DNA of 64,000 nucleotides from Mesomycoplasma molare (GCF_024918955.1 NZ_CP103423.1:558001-622000); one strand, 5' to 3'; positions 43,837-57,609 are shown, counted from the first letter of the stretch. Notes: generated by a model from the letters alone, not told the origin. Translations and numbers: made by a program.

Positions 43837-46800
43837 ATTTTTTATAAACTATTTCCTTATAAGAATTGGATGTTTTTCCTCAATTTAATGGGAATAAAAA
43901 CTTAGAATCAAAATATTGATAAGTTTTGATTGGGGAAGCAATTAAATTTACAAATCTTAATTTCTCATTATCTGCAGGTTTTTGATTTTCTAATATTCCG
44001 CTAGTTTTTAAGTTAAATTCAAAATATCCATTTCTAGAACCTAATTCATTGTCATTTAAGTCGTTATTTTCGAACTTAATATCTTTTGCAAAATTAAAAG
44101 GTTTTCCATTATCATCACCAAATAAGTATAATTCTCCTTTAGCGTTTATAAATAAAGCGTAAATTACAGCATTATATTCTTGTATAGCATAATTAAAAGT
44201 ACTATTTTCATTGTGTCCATTTGGTAATTTAATTATTGTTTTAAAAATCCCTGATTCTTGATTGTAGTTAGAATCTCATAATACAGTACCTGAATTATCT
44301 GTTACCCCTGTTGTTGCATTAAAATTAGTACCTACAGTTCTTATTCCTGCGCTAGCAGTACCAAAGAAATTAGTTCCATTACCAGTTAAAAGAGGAGATT
44401 GATAATTTGTTCATATTTTACTTGAATTTTTAGCATATAAGGTTTTTTGATTTTGAATTTTAAAATCTTCCAAGTCAAAATTTAAAATCTTTGCTATTAT
44501 ATAATTTCTACCTGGCTGATTATTTAATGACCCGGATGTTATTCTCACTTTAATATCTACCATCCCATCATTTTGACTAGATCTATTAATTCATAATATC
44601 TCTTTTTTAATTGCTTTAGAAATATCTAATCAATCCTGAGATCCAGAGGTGAATTTTCATTTAGTTAAATTAGGCGTACCTGTGTTTCTACCGTATAAAT
44701 TTGTATTTATAGGAGAACCGTCAGGATAAACATTAGCAGCATATCTACCAAGATTTTGTAATTGTCTTCTTTCTTCTGGTGTAACAGATTCTTCTTCATC
44801 ATTTGGATTTGGATTATTTTGATAAAAATCAGTTCATTCACCACTTACACCAGTTAAGTTTAAAAGTGATTTTTTAGCCTTAATTCTATAACTTATAGAA
44901 TTACCTGTTGTTTGCCTACTTAAATTTAATACATTTCTTGTAGAATCAGTATTAGTATAATTATAACCCCCGTTTTGTTGACCGAAGTTAGTTAATTTAT
45001 TTAGAGGATCATAAATTTTTAAATTAAATTCAACATCATAACCAGTTGTCACAATTCCATTTAATGAAGTAGTAACAAAATCTTCACTTGTTTTAATTTC
45101 GATATCATTATTGTCTGATAATTGAGTAATTCATTCATCGTTACCGATTGAATTGGTTTTATTTAAATCATCAAAATAACTATACTTTATTTGAAGTTTA
45201 TTAGTTACAACACCTCAATCCATTATATTACCTTTTATATATATAGTAATAGTAGTCTTACCAGTATCTTGACTTCTTGTAAACGAACGATTAACAAATT
45301 CTATATTAGAAACATCAGATTCATTACTTCCTGGTTTTGTATTTCTTAGTTTAAATTCTCATGAGTTTAATAAAGCTGTATTCAATGAATTATTAGGGTC
45401 ATTAAAAATCATATCTACTCTTGATAAGTAGGTATTTTCTTGACCTTCATCATTTGTTGTATTAGTTAAAGAAGCGCTTTCTATAGTAGGTCTTGATACT
45501 TTAGTTTCGAAATATTGTGTTTCCGGAGAAGAAATAGTAATTATATTAGAAATATTAAAATTAATTTCTCTAGAAGAAGAATTTAATTTTGCCCCTACTA
45601 CTTGATATCTTTTACCAGCTTCTAATTCTGAAGAAGTTAAATTAAAAGTAGCGGTTGCGATATCATCTTCTAAAATTACATTCGCAATTGTATTACTTTC
45701 GATATTCGGAGCAGATGGGTTATTCGAATCCTTAAATATTAATTTCAATTCTTTAGTATTTAAATATTTATCTTTGTTAGAAAATTTTATTTTTACATTT
45801 GCTGTATTTATTGTGTTATTTGAATTATTAGTAGATATTGAATTAATTGTTGCTGTTGTACCGGTTGTGCTGAATTGTTTTTGAACTTCTGCGCTAGAAG
45901 TATATCTAATTGTATTACCATCAATTCTAATTGTATCTATACTATATGTAGTTTCTTTTGCTAAATTTCTTATATTAAATGATGCACGACCATTAGTATT
46001 TATAGTTCCATAAAAATCATTATCAATACCATTAATTCTTATAATAACTAATTTTCCTATAATTCTTGAAATGTTTTTATCTTCAAAATCAACATTTACT
46101 ATAACATCTTCTTCGTTAGGTGTATGACTTATACTTTTTACTATTACATATGAATCAAATTCCTTTAGGAGATTTTCGGTTAAATTGAATGAAATAGATT
46201 GTGATTCTCCGGCAACTACCGGATTATTAAATCCAATTATTCTATATTTTACTCCATTCTCTAAATTATTTAATCTAATAGTTGCTTTATTTTGGCTTAT
46301 TGTAGCGTTTGATGAAGTGATTTCTGGGCCAGTTAATTCATTTCTTTCATCTAATTTTTGATACCTTACAGTTATACTCTTTCCATTAATGTATGAATCA
46401 ATATTTCCTACACTTAAATCAACAGTTGCTTCTTGATTAACGATATTTGAAAATGTTATATTAGTAATAGTTGCTGTTGTACCAGTTGTGCTGAATTGTT
46501 TGTTAGTATCTGATATACCATTTTTTCAGTCATAACTTAAATCGCCTAAAGATAAAGACATAATTTGATAATTAGTATTTTTGTCTAAATTAGTTAAGGT
46601 AAATCTAATGGTTTTATTATTTGCATCAAAATTAATATCTTGTTGTGAATTAAATACACTTATGTCATCTCTATTTAGTGTTTTGGCGATGGTTAAATTC
46701 CCTGATAGATTTGCTAAATCAGAGACTTCACCTTGTAATCTAACCTCAACTTCAGCACTTCTTTCATTAATAGAACTTATTACTATTTGGTCAATAACCG

Positions 46801-49800
46801 GAGTTGTAGAAAACCTTTTAGAAATTGAAGAAGGTATTGTAGCATTATGTTCTAAACTTCTTATTAGATCTCCCTGTCTTCCTAATGAAGGAACAAATAT
46901 AGAAACTATTTCATAATTTTCACCTTCTTCTAAATTATTAACTAAAATTTCTAACTTTTTAGTATCTGGATTGATTCTTGTTTCAGGAAGAGATGTACCA
47001 TTTACATTTCTTGAGTCTCCTACTTTTCTATATTTTACAACTAGTGGTTTATTATTTCTTAATAAGTTTTCGTTTCCTGGTACAAAGTCAATAGATATTT
47101 TTGCACTATTCTTAGTTTTTTCTAGCAATTGAATAGAAGAAACAGTAGTTATATTCCCAGTTGTACTAAATTGTTCTTTCCCTCTTGGGTTTGTTGAACC
47201 TTCAAAATAATATAGAGGAGAAACTCTTACTTCTTGATTTTTAATAAGTGTTTCAAACGTTTGATATCTAGTTTCTTTTTTCAAATTACCTATAAATTTA
47301 ACGGTTCAAACATTTTCTGTTTTTTTTCTAACTTCTGTAGCAGCAAAAGTCTCATATTTACCAGATGAAATATCATTAAATCTAATTTTTATATCTTCTA
47401 GCGGTAGTTGACTTAAATCTATCGGTGATGCATAATACCCTAAAATAGTTACTACTGTAGAATTTGCATCTTCCACCAAACCATTTGTAGGATGTACACG
47501 ATAGTCAAACAAACCAACTGGTGTTTTTAATGTTTTATTATCATCTGTAATATTTGAAGCAAAATCTATTCTAATATTTTCAGTAGAATCTTTTGTCGTA
47601 ATTGAGTTAATTATATAATTAGATCCTTGAATTAATCCTTTAAAAGAAGCTTGGATTCTTTCTGCGTTAGTATCATCTTGTTTATACCTTACAATGAATC
47701 TTTTATCTCCATTCACTCCGGTGTTATTGTTTATTTGTGCACCATTTGAATCTACTCTACCTTGAAGTAAAAATTGAATAGTTGAACCACTTACAATAAC
47801 ATCTTGTCCTTCATTTGTTTTAGAAATTACAAGTCTATCATCATTTCCATGAGCATAATTTAATCCTGTTCTGTAATATTCTAATTTTAGTGCTTTACCA
47901 TTCATGAATGAATCTATATTTGAATCAAATGTCAAAATAGCATAGGCCTTGGTTCTTTCCTCATCCGCTCATCTAAAGTTTACTGAAGTTATTGTTGCTG
48001 TTGTTGGTTGTGTTTTAAAACTTTTTTCACTTTCTTGTATAGATGTTTCATATTCCAAAATTGTTGATTTTTTAGAACCAACACTAATACCATTAATATA
48101 AAATGTTTCATTTTTTGGTAAATTTATAACATTAAACGTTACTTCTCTAGAACTATTAAAATTATCTACTGACTCAAAATTATATTCAATACCTGTAGCA
48201 TTTGAAGTTAGACTAATAAATCCTTTATAGTTTACTAAAGTATTATCGTTACTTTGAAGTCTAATTGTAACATTAGCTGAACTTTCTGTTTTGTTAGTAA
48301 TATTTACGCTATTTATAGTAGATAAAGTACTAAAAGTTTTAATAACAGAACTATTTCCTAATTCTATAATTGTATTACTATCATTATTTTCAAAAATAAT
48401 TATTTCTCTTAATGTATACCCATTACCGGCTTCTAGTTGTTTTTCATTCAATAATACTTCATTATTTAATAAGGCATTTATTATCCCTTCATCATTAATA
48501 GTGAAATTACCTGTAGTTTCAAATTCTTCATCATCTTTTACAAACTTAAACTTAACTTTTTTGTTAGATAAATATCAATCTTCGTTTATATCGAACGAAA
48601 CTGCTAACAATACTGAATTTTTAGTTGATTCAACTACATTAATATTTTTAACAATAGCCTTTTTAGCAGTAGTCTTAAATTTTCTTTGTTCATTACTAAT
48701 AGAATTTATAGAAGAAGCAAAATTAATACTTATACCATCTACTAAAATTTCCTCAATAACAAATTCACTATTTTTTTCTAAATTAGTTAAGTTAAATGAC
48801 ACTGAATTATTACTTATATTTTCTGATGCAGTATAAATAGTTTGACTTCCACTAGTTAAACTACTAATAGATATTTGCGCTCTCTTTGCATTTAATTTAT
48901 TTAGTCCATCAGAAAATCTTAAAGTCAACCCTATTGATTTATCACTTGCACTATCATTTTGTGGAATAATTTTCTCTATAGAACTTAAAACTGGTAAAGT
49001 TGAAAATTCTTTTACAATAGAATTTTCAAAACTAATAGAAACCCCATCTATATTAATGCTTTTAACAACAAAACCTGCTCCTTGTTCTAAATTATTCAAA
49101 TCAAAAGTTAATGCATTTGTAGATGAATTGACAACAGAAGAACTAGAAACTATATCAATATTTGAATTATTTTTGTTAGCGTAAGTTAAAGTAGCTCTTT
49201 TGTCTCCTAAGAATGAATCAATTATTCTATCAAATTGGAAAGTTACAGAAGCAGAATCAATTGTTTTAGAATTTTCATTTTCGGACATTGAAATAACTTT
49301 AGCACTTGTTGCAGAAGTAGTAAAGTTTCTTATTCTATCAGAAGTACCTTCTATAGTAAATTCCTTATCTAAATCTATTATTATATATTCGGTAGATAAT
49401 TGCACTAATACATCTTGTAAAATGTATTTAGTATTTTTGTCTAATGAATCTAAATTAAACGAAACTGAATTATCATTAATTATTGCAGTGGCAGATCTTA
49501 ATGTCCCATTAGCTTCTGAAACAAACCTAACAAGAGCACTCTTGTTATTAAATGTTCTATTTTCATCTTCGTTTTGGAATGTTATATTTACTCTTGCTGA
49601 TTGTTCTTCTAAATTCGAAACAGAAACACCATTTACTACCCCTAAAGTACTAAATTGACTAGAATCATTTTCTATATTTTGAATATTTTCAATTTCTAAT
49701 CCTTCAATTGTATATTTAGTACCTTCATCTAAACTTTCTAACTCAAAATCAGCATGCAAAATACCTAATGTGTTTTGGATATCTTTTGTTTGAGTTTCTA

Positions 49801-52800
49801 ATAAGCCTCCCGCTTTTTTATATTTAATTGTTACATTTCTTCCTTTTAAATAACCATCTATATCATTGAAGGAATAAACTACTTTGGTTGAATTTTTAGT
49901 AATATTTTCTATAGAGATGGATTTTACGTGTACGTTTAAGGCAAGAGTTGAAAATGTTTTTTCAATTCCTGTTTTTAATGCAACATCTTCAAATACATTA
50001 TTTCTTGAATCGACTTTTATACCAGTAATTTCGTAATTACTAAATTTACTCAATGACGATAACGGAATAGTTATAGAACTATTTTTTATCATTATAGGTT
50101 CAGACAAAATAGAAGTATTTATTTCATTTACTGTATTATCATTTTTATTTATATATGAAATAATAACGTGTTTATTATCATAATTATTTTGCGAATCAGC
50201 GAATTGTATAGTCACATTAGCTGTTGTTTCATTTATATCACTAAACACAAAACCATTAACTAGTGGTTTAGTATACACAAATCTTCTTTCTGAGGTTACA
50301 GAATCAGAGAAAGTAATGTTTATATTTTCTTCGTTATTTCCAGACATTCTTAAATTAACAATGTTATATTTTTTACCGGCTTCTAACTGGTTAGCTGTTA
50401 TTCTCAATACACCATTATCGACAATTCCTGAAAATTCTTTATTAGAATTTTGTCCTTCTTCTTGAATTGAAACTATAACTTCTTTTGTATTCATAAAAGA
50501 ATCTACAATATTATCGAAATTTAACTCAAAAATAACAGAAGTATCTTCATTAATAATTTGATTTAAAGACACCACTTTAGAACTAGTTGCAGAAGTTTTA
50601 AAATTATTTTTATTTTTTTCAAAATTTATAACTCTTGGAATTTCTATTCCATCTATTGTTATTTTATCAATAGTATAATTAGTAACCTTATTTAAATTTG
50701 ATATATTAAATATTAACTTTTTAGAATTAAATTCTTCTTTTGTTATGTTTTTTTCTACAAAACTTGATACATTATCTGAGTTTGAATAATTTAATTTAAA
50801 AGTTTTGTTTGTATTAATAAAATTTAAATTTTCATTTGTAAATAAAACATGAACTTCAGCGCTATTTTCGCTTATATTTCTTATTTCAATATTATTTATT
50901 GCAGGCTTAGTAAAAAATGTTTTAAACAATTCCAATGAATTGGGAATAATGAAAGTATAATTACTTTTTTCTTTTTCTCCTGTTTCATTAATATGTGATT
51001 CTACTTTTGTTATAACATATTTTTTTCCTTCCAATAAATTAGAAATAGAAACTTTTGCAATACCTATTTCATCTACTGTAGCTTTAATTTTCATTTCGGA
51101 AGAATTAGGATTATTTGCTTCTTTGTAAAAAATATCTAAATTATTTCCTAATAAAATAATATCGCTAGGTAAATTGAAAGACACAGAAACATCAGCGGTT
51201 GTTTCTTCTATATTATCTATTTCTATAGATTTTATTTCAAATTCACTTGCTATTGTTGAAAATTTATTATCATTTCTTGAGCTAATTTGATTTCCATAAA
51301 AAGTAGGAAGTTCAATATCAAATTGAATACCTGTTATTTGATATTCAACTCCTTTTAATAAATTATTGAGTTCAAATACTACACCATTTTCTGTTATTTC
51401 TACTAGATCTGTGGAAATCGGTGAAGACTGTATTTGTTCTTGTCCTTCTTTTTGAGAATTAACTTGATAAATTAATTTAGCTTTTCTTCCTGAAGGACTT
51501 TTAACACCTTCTTTTGAAGTATTTTCTGTAATTGTTTTTAATACATCATTAAATGTAATTGCAATAGTTGCGCTTGTATTTCGTATATTTGAAGAAGTGA
51601 TGGATTTAATTGTTGAAAATGTTGTAAATCTTTCATTACCTCCATTAGAAATTATTTTTGCACCTATACCTTGACTTTTTTCTAAGTCTTTAAATTCCAC
51701 GCCAATTATTTCATATGTAGCTCCTGAATCTAATGGTAATTGATTTAATTTATTAGAATCGCTAGAAGAATCGGAAGTTTCTAATTCTGTTTTTTTAACA
51801 GAATCTCCCCCTAGATTAAATTCAATATTTAATCCGCTAGCAGTGGCTTGAGAAATGAATATTTCATCACTAGCAGGTTGAACTTTTTTATACTTTAAAA
51901 TTATATCTTGACCACTTATAAAAGCATTTTCTGGATTATAAACCAAGTTTACTTTTGCTGAATTATGAGTAGTTTTCGCAAATCCTTGTATTGTAAACTC
52001 AGCAGATCCTATTATTGTTGTAAAAGATCTTTTATCTCTTTCTGTATAAAAGTTATTAAATAAAACATTTGACTCTTGACCTGATTTTGTTGTTAATTTA
52101 ATTTGATTTATTGAATATGTAATTCCTTGTAACAAATCATTAGCAACAAATGTAGCTGTATAAACGTTATCGGTACCTGGTTTTTTAATTAATGTTTGTC
52201 TTTCGATAGAAATATCATTAAATGGTTCTAAAGATACTTCTATAGTAGAACCATCTAAATCATCTTTATTATCTTGCGAAATAAAATCTAAAGCAAAAGT
52301 CGCTTTTTTGTCTAAAACTTCTATTGTTCTTAATTCACTTAAAGCAAGTAAAGTTTCAAAAGTTTTTGCTGTTTCAGAATCTTGAATTTCCTTTTTAAAT
52401 TCTACTTTTGAATCAGATACTTCAATTGAAACTATTTCGTATTTTGTTCCTTCTATTAATTTTGTTTTTTCATCCTTACTTCTAAATTCAAAAACCGCGG
52501 CATCTCCTACTATAGTAGACTCATTTTGCAATATTTTGTCAGTACCAGATATTTTATAATTTAAAACTGCTTTTTTACCTATTAAAGATAATTCTGGTTC
52601 ACTATTAGATTTTAAAAACCCAACTATAATTTGACCTGAATTTGTTGAAATATTATTTTTTTCAATATTACTTACTTCTAGCTTTATACTGTCTGTAACA
52701 AAGGCATTATTAACACCTCCTTCATAATTAACCAGAACTTCTGAAGGAGAAATAATACCATTATCATCACTTTGATCTAAAAAGGCAACATATTCAATAA

Positions 52801-53533
52801 CATATTTTCTAGAAGGTTGTAATCCCTTTATAGCAAATCTTGCAACACCATCTTTAATTTCCGCAGCTTGTTCAATAGAAACTTTTGTATCTTCATTTTT
52901 TATTTCAGAAAGTTCGTTATTTTCACCTTCTGTAATGTAATGATATTTCAATACTGCTTTTTTACCTTCTAATGACTTAATTTCATCCGCAAAGTTAACA
53001 ATTATTTCTCTTTCTCTTGAGTTAGAAGCATTAAATTCAAAACTAGAAACATTCGCTTTAGTATAAACATACTTTTTATCTTCAATATTTTTTGTGTTAA
53101 AGTTTCTTTTTTCAGATAAAACATTACCTTGTTTTTTATTGAAAAGTACTTCGTATTTTTTACCTGCTTCTAGTTTTTCTGAAAGTTCATTTGAAGAAAA
53201 TTGTCATTTTCTTAATGATTTAACATATTTAGCAACACCTTTCAAAACTTCTGATTTTGTAGAAGGATTCACTAAAGAAATAGAAATATCTGAATTTGCA
53301 TTATTAATCAAGTTAATTGTTTGTTCATCATTAAATTCAAAAGAAAATACAACTGAGCTATCAGTAGATTGTTTTAAATCTTGTTGAAAATCAACAATAT
53401 CATATTGAATTTCTTTTCAATTTTTAAAAACTAAAGGCGCTAAACCAACACTCCCTAATAGAGATCCTCCTAATGCTAATGTAATAATAGCAAGTAGTTT
53501 TTTACCTCTTTTTTTATTAACTTTATTTTCCAT
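43835..53533 (-). CDS. Giant repeat surface protein, 3232 aa, intact
   Basis: One frame from 53533 to 43835 with TGA as Trp. It begins MENKVNKKRGKKLLAIITLA with a hydrophobic helix and no lipobox cysteine, so it is exported and anchored. The body is built of ~110-residue Fn3-like modules. Within one uninterrupted 1,458-residue stretch (48575-52951) I count 13 F-[TKE]-T-type module borders. Each module repeats S-A-x-V-x-I-x-F, a NGK/LGK turn, FNLxNLxxGxxYxI and a closing F-S-T. The C-terminal ~450 residues differ and end NWGKTSNSYKEIVYKK. Similar repeat surface proteins occur in ureaplasmas and gliding mycoplasmas; binding to host or substrate is inferred only. Confidence 0.88.
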
Positions 53534-53724
53534 AAATTCTCCATATTTTTAGATTTGTTTGTTTTATTTAATTTAACTTATTTTATATAAATAATGAAAT
53601 TTTACCATATTTTTTCTTTTAAATCATTTTATTTAAAAAAAGATAAATTAAAATATAAATAATATTAGTATATTTTAGTTTTTTTAAACCAAAAATAAAA
53701 ATAAAATGTTAAAATTATTTAATT

Positions 53725-54450
53725 ATGGAAATTGAAAAATATACCAATTATTTGATTGAATGATTAAAAGATGAAGTTAAAAAAGCTAATATGAAAGGCC
53801 TAATTGTAGGAATATCGGGAGGGATCGATTCAGCCTTAGTTTCAGTTTTAGCGCAAAAAGCATTCCCTAATAATTCTTTAGGATTAATCATGCCTATCAA
53901 CAGCATGGAAAAAGATAAAGAAGATATTGAAAAATTAGTGAATAAATTTAATTTAAATGTAAAAACAATAAATCTAAAAAATGCCTATGATAACTTAGTA
54001 AGTACATATGAATTAGATAATAAATTAGCAATAGCTAATATTAAACCAAGACTAAGAATGACTACTTTATATGCTTTTGCTCAAGAATACAAATATTTAG
54101 TTTTAGGTACAGATAATTTTTCAGAAATGTTTTTAGGTTATTTTACAAAATATGGTGATGGAGGTGTAGATTTACTTCCCATAGTTCAACTAACTAAAAG
54201 CGAAGTAAGAAAAATGGCGAGCTATTTAGGAATACCCAAAACTATAATTAATAAAACCCCAACGGCAGGATTATGAGACAATCAAAGCGATGAAGAAGAA
54301 TTGGGTTTTACATATAATGACTTAGAAATTTATTTAAAAGATAAAAATTTATTAAAACCAGAAATAATTAATTTAATAGAAAAACAGCATAAAATTACCC
54401 AACATAAAAGAGATCCCCTTCCAAGACCTAAACATTATAATGAACTGTAA
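53725..54450 (+). CDS. nadE: NH3-dependent NAD+ synthetase
   Basis: 241 aa. It makes NAD+ from deamido-NAD+ with ammonia and ATP. P-loop VGISGGIDSALVSVLAQ, KPRLRMTTLYAFAQE, GTDNFSEMFLGYFTKYGDGG and the KTPTAGLWDNQSDEEELGF motif (TGA-Trp) are all present. It is the short single-domain form without a glutaminase. The TAAAAT box at 53710-53715 ends 9 nt before the ATG, so the leader must be very short. Confidence 0.95.
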
Positions 54451-54491
54451 AAAAATCAAGCACGATACTAATAAATGCTTGATTTTTTTTA
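54451..54491 (+). terminator. Terminator of nadE (and trxA)
   Basis: Arms AAATCAAGCA / TGCTTGATTT with T8 tract directly after the nadE stop; the opposite strand also has a T-run toward nadE. Confidence 0.85.
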
Positions 54492-54514
54492 TACATAAAA
54501 TAATTTATAGAAAA

Positions 54515-54829
54515 TTACATTAATTTCTTTAATGGTTCAGCAAATTGTTCAAACGCTCCATAACCAACTATGTGTGAAACTAATTTACCGTCTTTATAAA
54601 TAAAAGTTGTTGGTGTTCCAGATACTCCCATTTCTCTAGCAAATTCTCTATCTTGATCAACATCTACTTTATAAACTTCTATTTTTAATTCTTCAGCAAC
54701 TTGTTTTAAAACAGGTGCTAACATTTTACATGGTCCACATCATGTAGCATGGAAATTTAATAGTTGAACACCCTTACCATTAGAAATACTTGTTCCTAAT
54801 GTACTTTTTGTTACATCTTTTACTAACAT
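54515..54829 (-). CDS. trxA: Thioredoxin
   Basis: 104 aa disulfide reductant. Active site ATWCGPCK with Cys31 and Cys34, cis-Pro loop GVSGTPTTFIYKDG, C-terminal helix. AGGAGGC RBS before the start at 54829. Single gene; faces nadE. Confidence 0.97.
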
Positions 54830-55006
54830 TATGCCTCCTTTATTATTTTACCTAAATATTTTAAGATATTTCTTAGAAAAAATAACAAAAATCTATTTTT
54901 TTATTATAAAAAGGTCAAAATTTTAACTTTTTTCTTTCTTAATTAAAAATAAAATTTTTATTTAAATATTAAATTTCAAATTTTTTCCTTTATTTTTGTT
55001 TCATTT

Positions 55007-56311
55007 TTATTTAATATATGGATTAATATTTTTACTTCTTTTATTTTTAAAAACGCTTCTAAAATGACTGAATGTTTTAAAACCTTCATAACCGTGATAT
55101 TTACCATTTCCCGATTCTTTTATTCCTCCAAATGGCAAAAAATAATTAGATAAAAACACTATTGTGTCATTTATGATTAAATTGCCAGAAGATATTTTTT
55201 TAGTAATTTCAATATTTTTTTTATTTTGAGTAAATAAATATAAAACTAAAGGATTATTATATAAACTCATTTTTTTAATTAAATCCTCATTGTCTTTAAA
55301 AGTAATAATAGGTAAAATAGGTCCAAAAATTTCTTCTTTCATAATTTTATCATCTAAACTGGATTTAAAAATAAAGGGGTATATCTTCATTTTATCAACA
55401 TCATATCTTATATTTTCTTTTTCTCACTCAGGAACCAAATTTATTAACCTATCAAAATGATGTTTATTAATGATTTTATTATTCAATTTCATAAAATCTT
55501 TTTCTATTTTTAATTTTAATAAGTTAATAAACTTATCAGCATTTTTTTCATCTATAAAAATGAAATCATGAGCAATACAAATTTGTCCTGCATTGCTAAA
55601 TTTACCAAAAAAAACATTATTAACTACTTTTTTTAAATTTGCATCTTCAAAAATGATAGTTGGCGATTTACCTCCAAGTTCTAAAACAACTGGAGTTAAA
55701 TTTTCTGCAGCTTTTTTTGCAATAATTTTTCCTATTTTATTTGAACCTGTAAAAAAAATTAAATCAAAATTAAATTCATTAAATTCAACTAAATTTTTTT
55801 CTGAATTTTCAATACAGTATATTTCATTGTTTTGAAAATTTTCATTAATTAATCTTTTAATTAATTTTTCTGACTCTGTTGAATACTCTGAAATTTTTAA
55901 CATTACTCTATTTCCGGCAGAAATGGCAGCTATTAAAGGATCTAAAGTTAAAAGAAAAGGGTAATTTCAAGTACTATATATCCCAACTACACCATATGCT
56001 TGAGGTTCGATATAACTTTTCGAAGGTCATAAAAATCATGGGGTATTTATTTTTTTCTTTTTACTTCATTTTTTTATAGATTTTATAGCTAAATTTATTG
56101 AATTAAATATTAATGCTAATTCTGAGTAAAAACTTTCCATAGGTGTTTTACCTAAATCTATATAAAGTGCTTCTTCTATTAAATTTTTATTACTTTTTAA
56201 GAGCATTTTTATTTTTTTTAAGATCCCTATTCTTCTTTCTATAGATAACGCTCCGTTAGATAAAAAATCTTGCTTTTGAGTTTGGAATATTTCTTTAATT
56301 TTTATATTCAT
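55007..56311 (-). CDS. Aldehyde dehydrogenase, ALDH3-like
   Basis: 434 aa from the ATG at 56311 (MNIKIKEIFQTQ); an upstream ATG at 56338 would add an unlikely nine residues. It oxidises an aldehyde with NAD(P)+. The general base region VVLELGGKSPTIIFEDA, catalytic Cys in FSNAGQICIAHDFIFI, and EEIFGPILPIITF are present. LGKTPMESFYSELALIFNSI and the short length point to the ALDH3 (fatty/long-chain aldehyde) group, but the substrate is unknown. The internal TGA codons are Trp. It is a single gene divergent from pfkA. Confidence 0.88.
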
Positions 56312-56473
56312 AATATAAATATACAAGAGTTTTAACAAATTAAATTAAAAAGTCTATTATTTTTTAAAAATATGTTAATAACATTAAATAGTAAAAAAAT
56401 AATTAAATTTATTCATTTTTTTTAATTGATCAAAAAGAAAAATTAATTTTTCTATTTTTTATAAAAAAAATAA

Positions 56474-56479
56474 TATAAT
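56474..56479 (+). promoter_or_regulatory. -10 box of pfkA
   Basis: TATAAT 24 nt upstream of the pfkA ATG, with TAAAGGAA as RBS between them. Confidence 0.55.
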
Positions 56480-56502
56480 TAAAAAATAATTAAAGGAATA
56501 AA

Positions 56503-57483
56503 ATGAATAAACAAATTAAAAAAATTGCTATACTAACTTCTGGAGGAGATGCTCCGGGTATGAATAACGCAGTTAGAGCTGTTGTTAAACATGCTTTAGC
56601 TAACCAAATTGAACCCTTTCTAGTTTTTGAAGGATATAAAGGTTTAGTAAATAAGAATATACTTCCTGCAACCCAATACGATGTAGATCAATATGTATCT
56701 AAAGGTGGAACATTCATATTTTCAGCAAGATTTCCTGAATTTAAAGATCCTAATGTAAGACTTCAAGCTAAAAAAAATCTAGAAGATATAGGAATAGATG
56801 CTCTTGTAGTTATAGGTGGGGATGGTTCTTACATGGGAGCGCAATTATTACATGAAATCGGAATTAAAACTATTGGTTTGCCAGGGACAATTGATAATGA
56901 TATAACTTCTAGTGATTTTACAATTGGTTATGACACCGCTTTAAATACAATAGTTGATGCCGTTGATAAATTAAGAGATACTTCTAATTCTCATAATCGT
57001 TTTTTAATGTTAGAAGTAATGGGACATGGAGCGGGCGATTTAGCTCTTTACTCAGGTTTAGCCACTGGTGCAGAAATTATAATTACAAATGAGCATACCA
57101 TGAATGAAGATGAAATTGCTAAGATAGTAAATCATCAAATTAAAATAATGAAAAAGAGAAGTGTTATTGCTATTGTTAGTGAATTTATTTATCCGAATCT
57201 AAAAGCAATAGCGAAATCTGTAGAAGAAAAAACTGGTATAGCATCTAGAGCTATGGCTTTAGAGCATGTCCAAAGAGGCGGAAATCCTTCTGCTCAAGAA
57301 AGAATATGAGCAACATTAATGGGAATTAAGGCAGTAGATTTATTAAAAGAAGGAAAATCAGGAATTGCTATTGGTATTTCAAAAGGTGATATTGTTTCAA
57401 TTCCTATTTTAGAAGCATTACAAGCGCCGAGAAAAAGTAATAAGGAAAAAGCAATAAAATTTAATAAGTTAAATCAATCATAG
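56503..57483 (+). CDS. pfkA: 6-phosphofructokinase
   Basis: 326 aa, ATP-dependent PfkA. It phosphorylates fructose 6-phosphate, the committed glycolytic step. ATP loop TSGGDAPGMNNAVRA, IGGDGSYMGA, the PGTIDNDI catalytic motif, and MGHGAGDLA are clear. The late motif reads QRGGNPSAQERIW (TGA-Trp), close to QRGGxPxxxDR. Small downstream ORF at 57496 belongs to the same transcript. Confidence 0.95.
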
Positions 57484-57495
57484 TATAAAGGAGAA

Positions 57496-57609
57496 ATGAT
57501 GAGAAAAATTAGAAGAAAAGAAATGGCTGAAAGAAAAATAAAAAGAACTGAAAAGATAAGAAAAGAAGCCAAAAAAGCTGCAGCAAAAATGCAAGCTAAA
57601 AATAATTAA
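57496..57609 (+). CDS. 37-aa lysine/arginine-rich peptide
   Basis: Starts MMRKIRRKEMAERKIKRTEK and ends KKAAAKMQAKNN. Sixteen of 37 residues are Lys or Arg; predicted as one helix. It follows pfkA by 12 nt with a strong AAAGGAG RBS and ends at a terminator, so it is probably translated. It does not match ribosomal S21, L34 or L36 as I know them. A nucleic-acid- or ribosome-binding peptide is possible; function unknown. Confidence 0.65.
   Translation: MMRKIRRKEMAERKIKRTEKIRKEAKKAAAKMQAKNN

Noticed and set aside
57496-57609. Ribosomal protein S21
   Set aside because: Too short and lacks the S21 N-terminal pattern; only the basic composition is similar.
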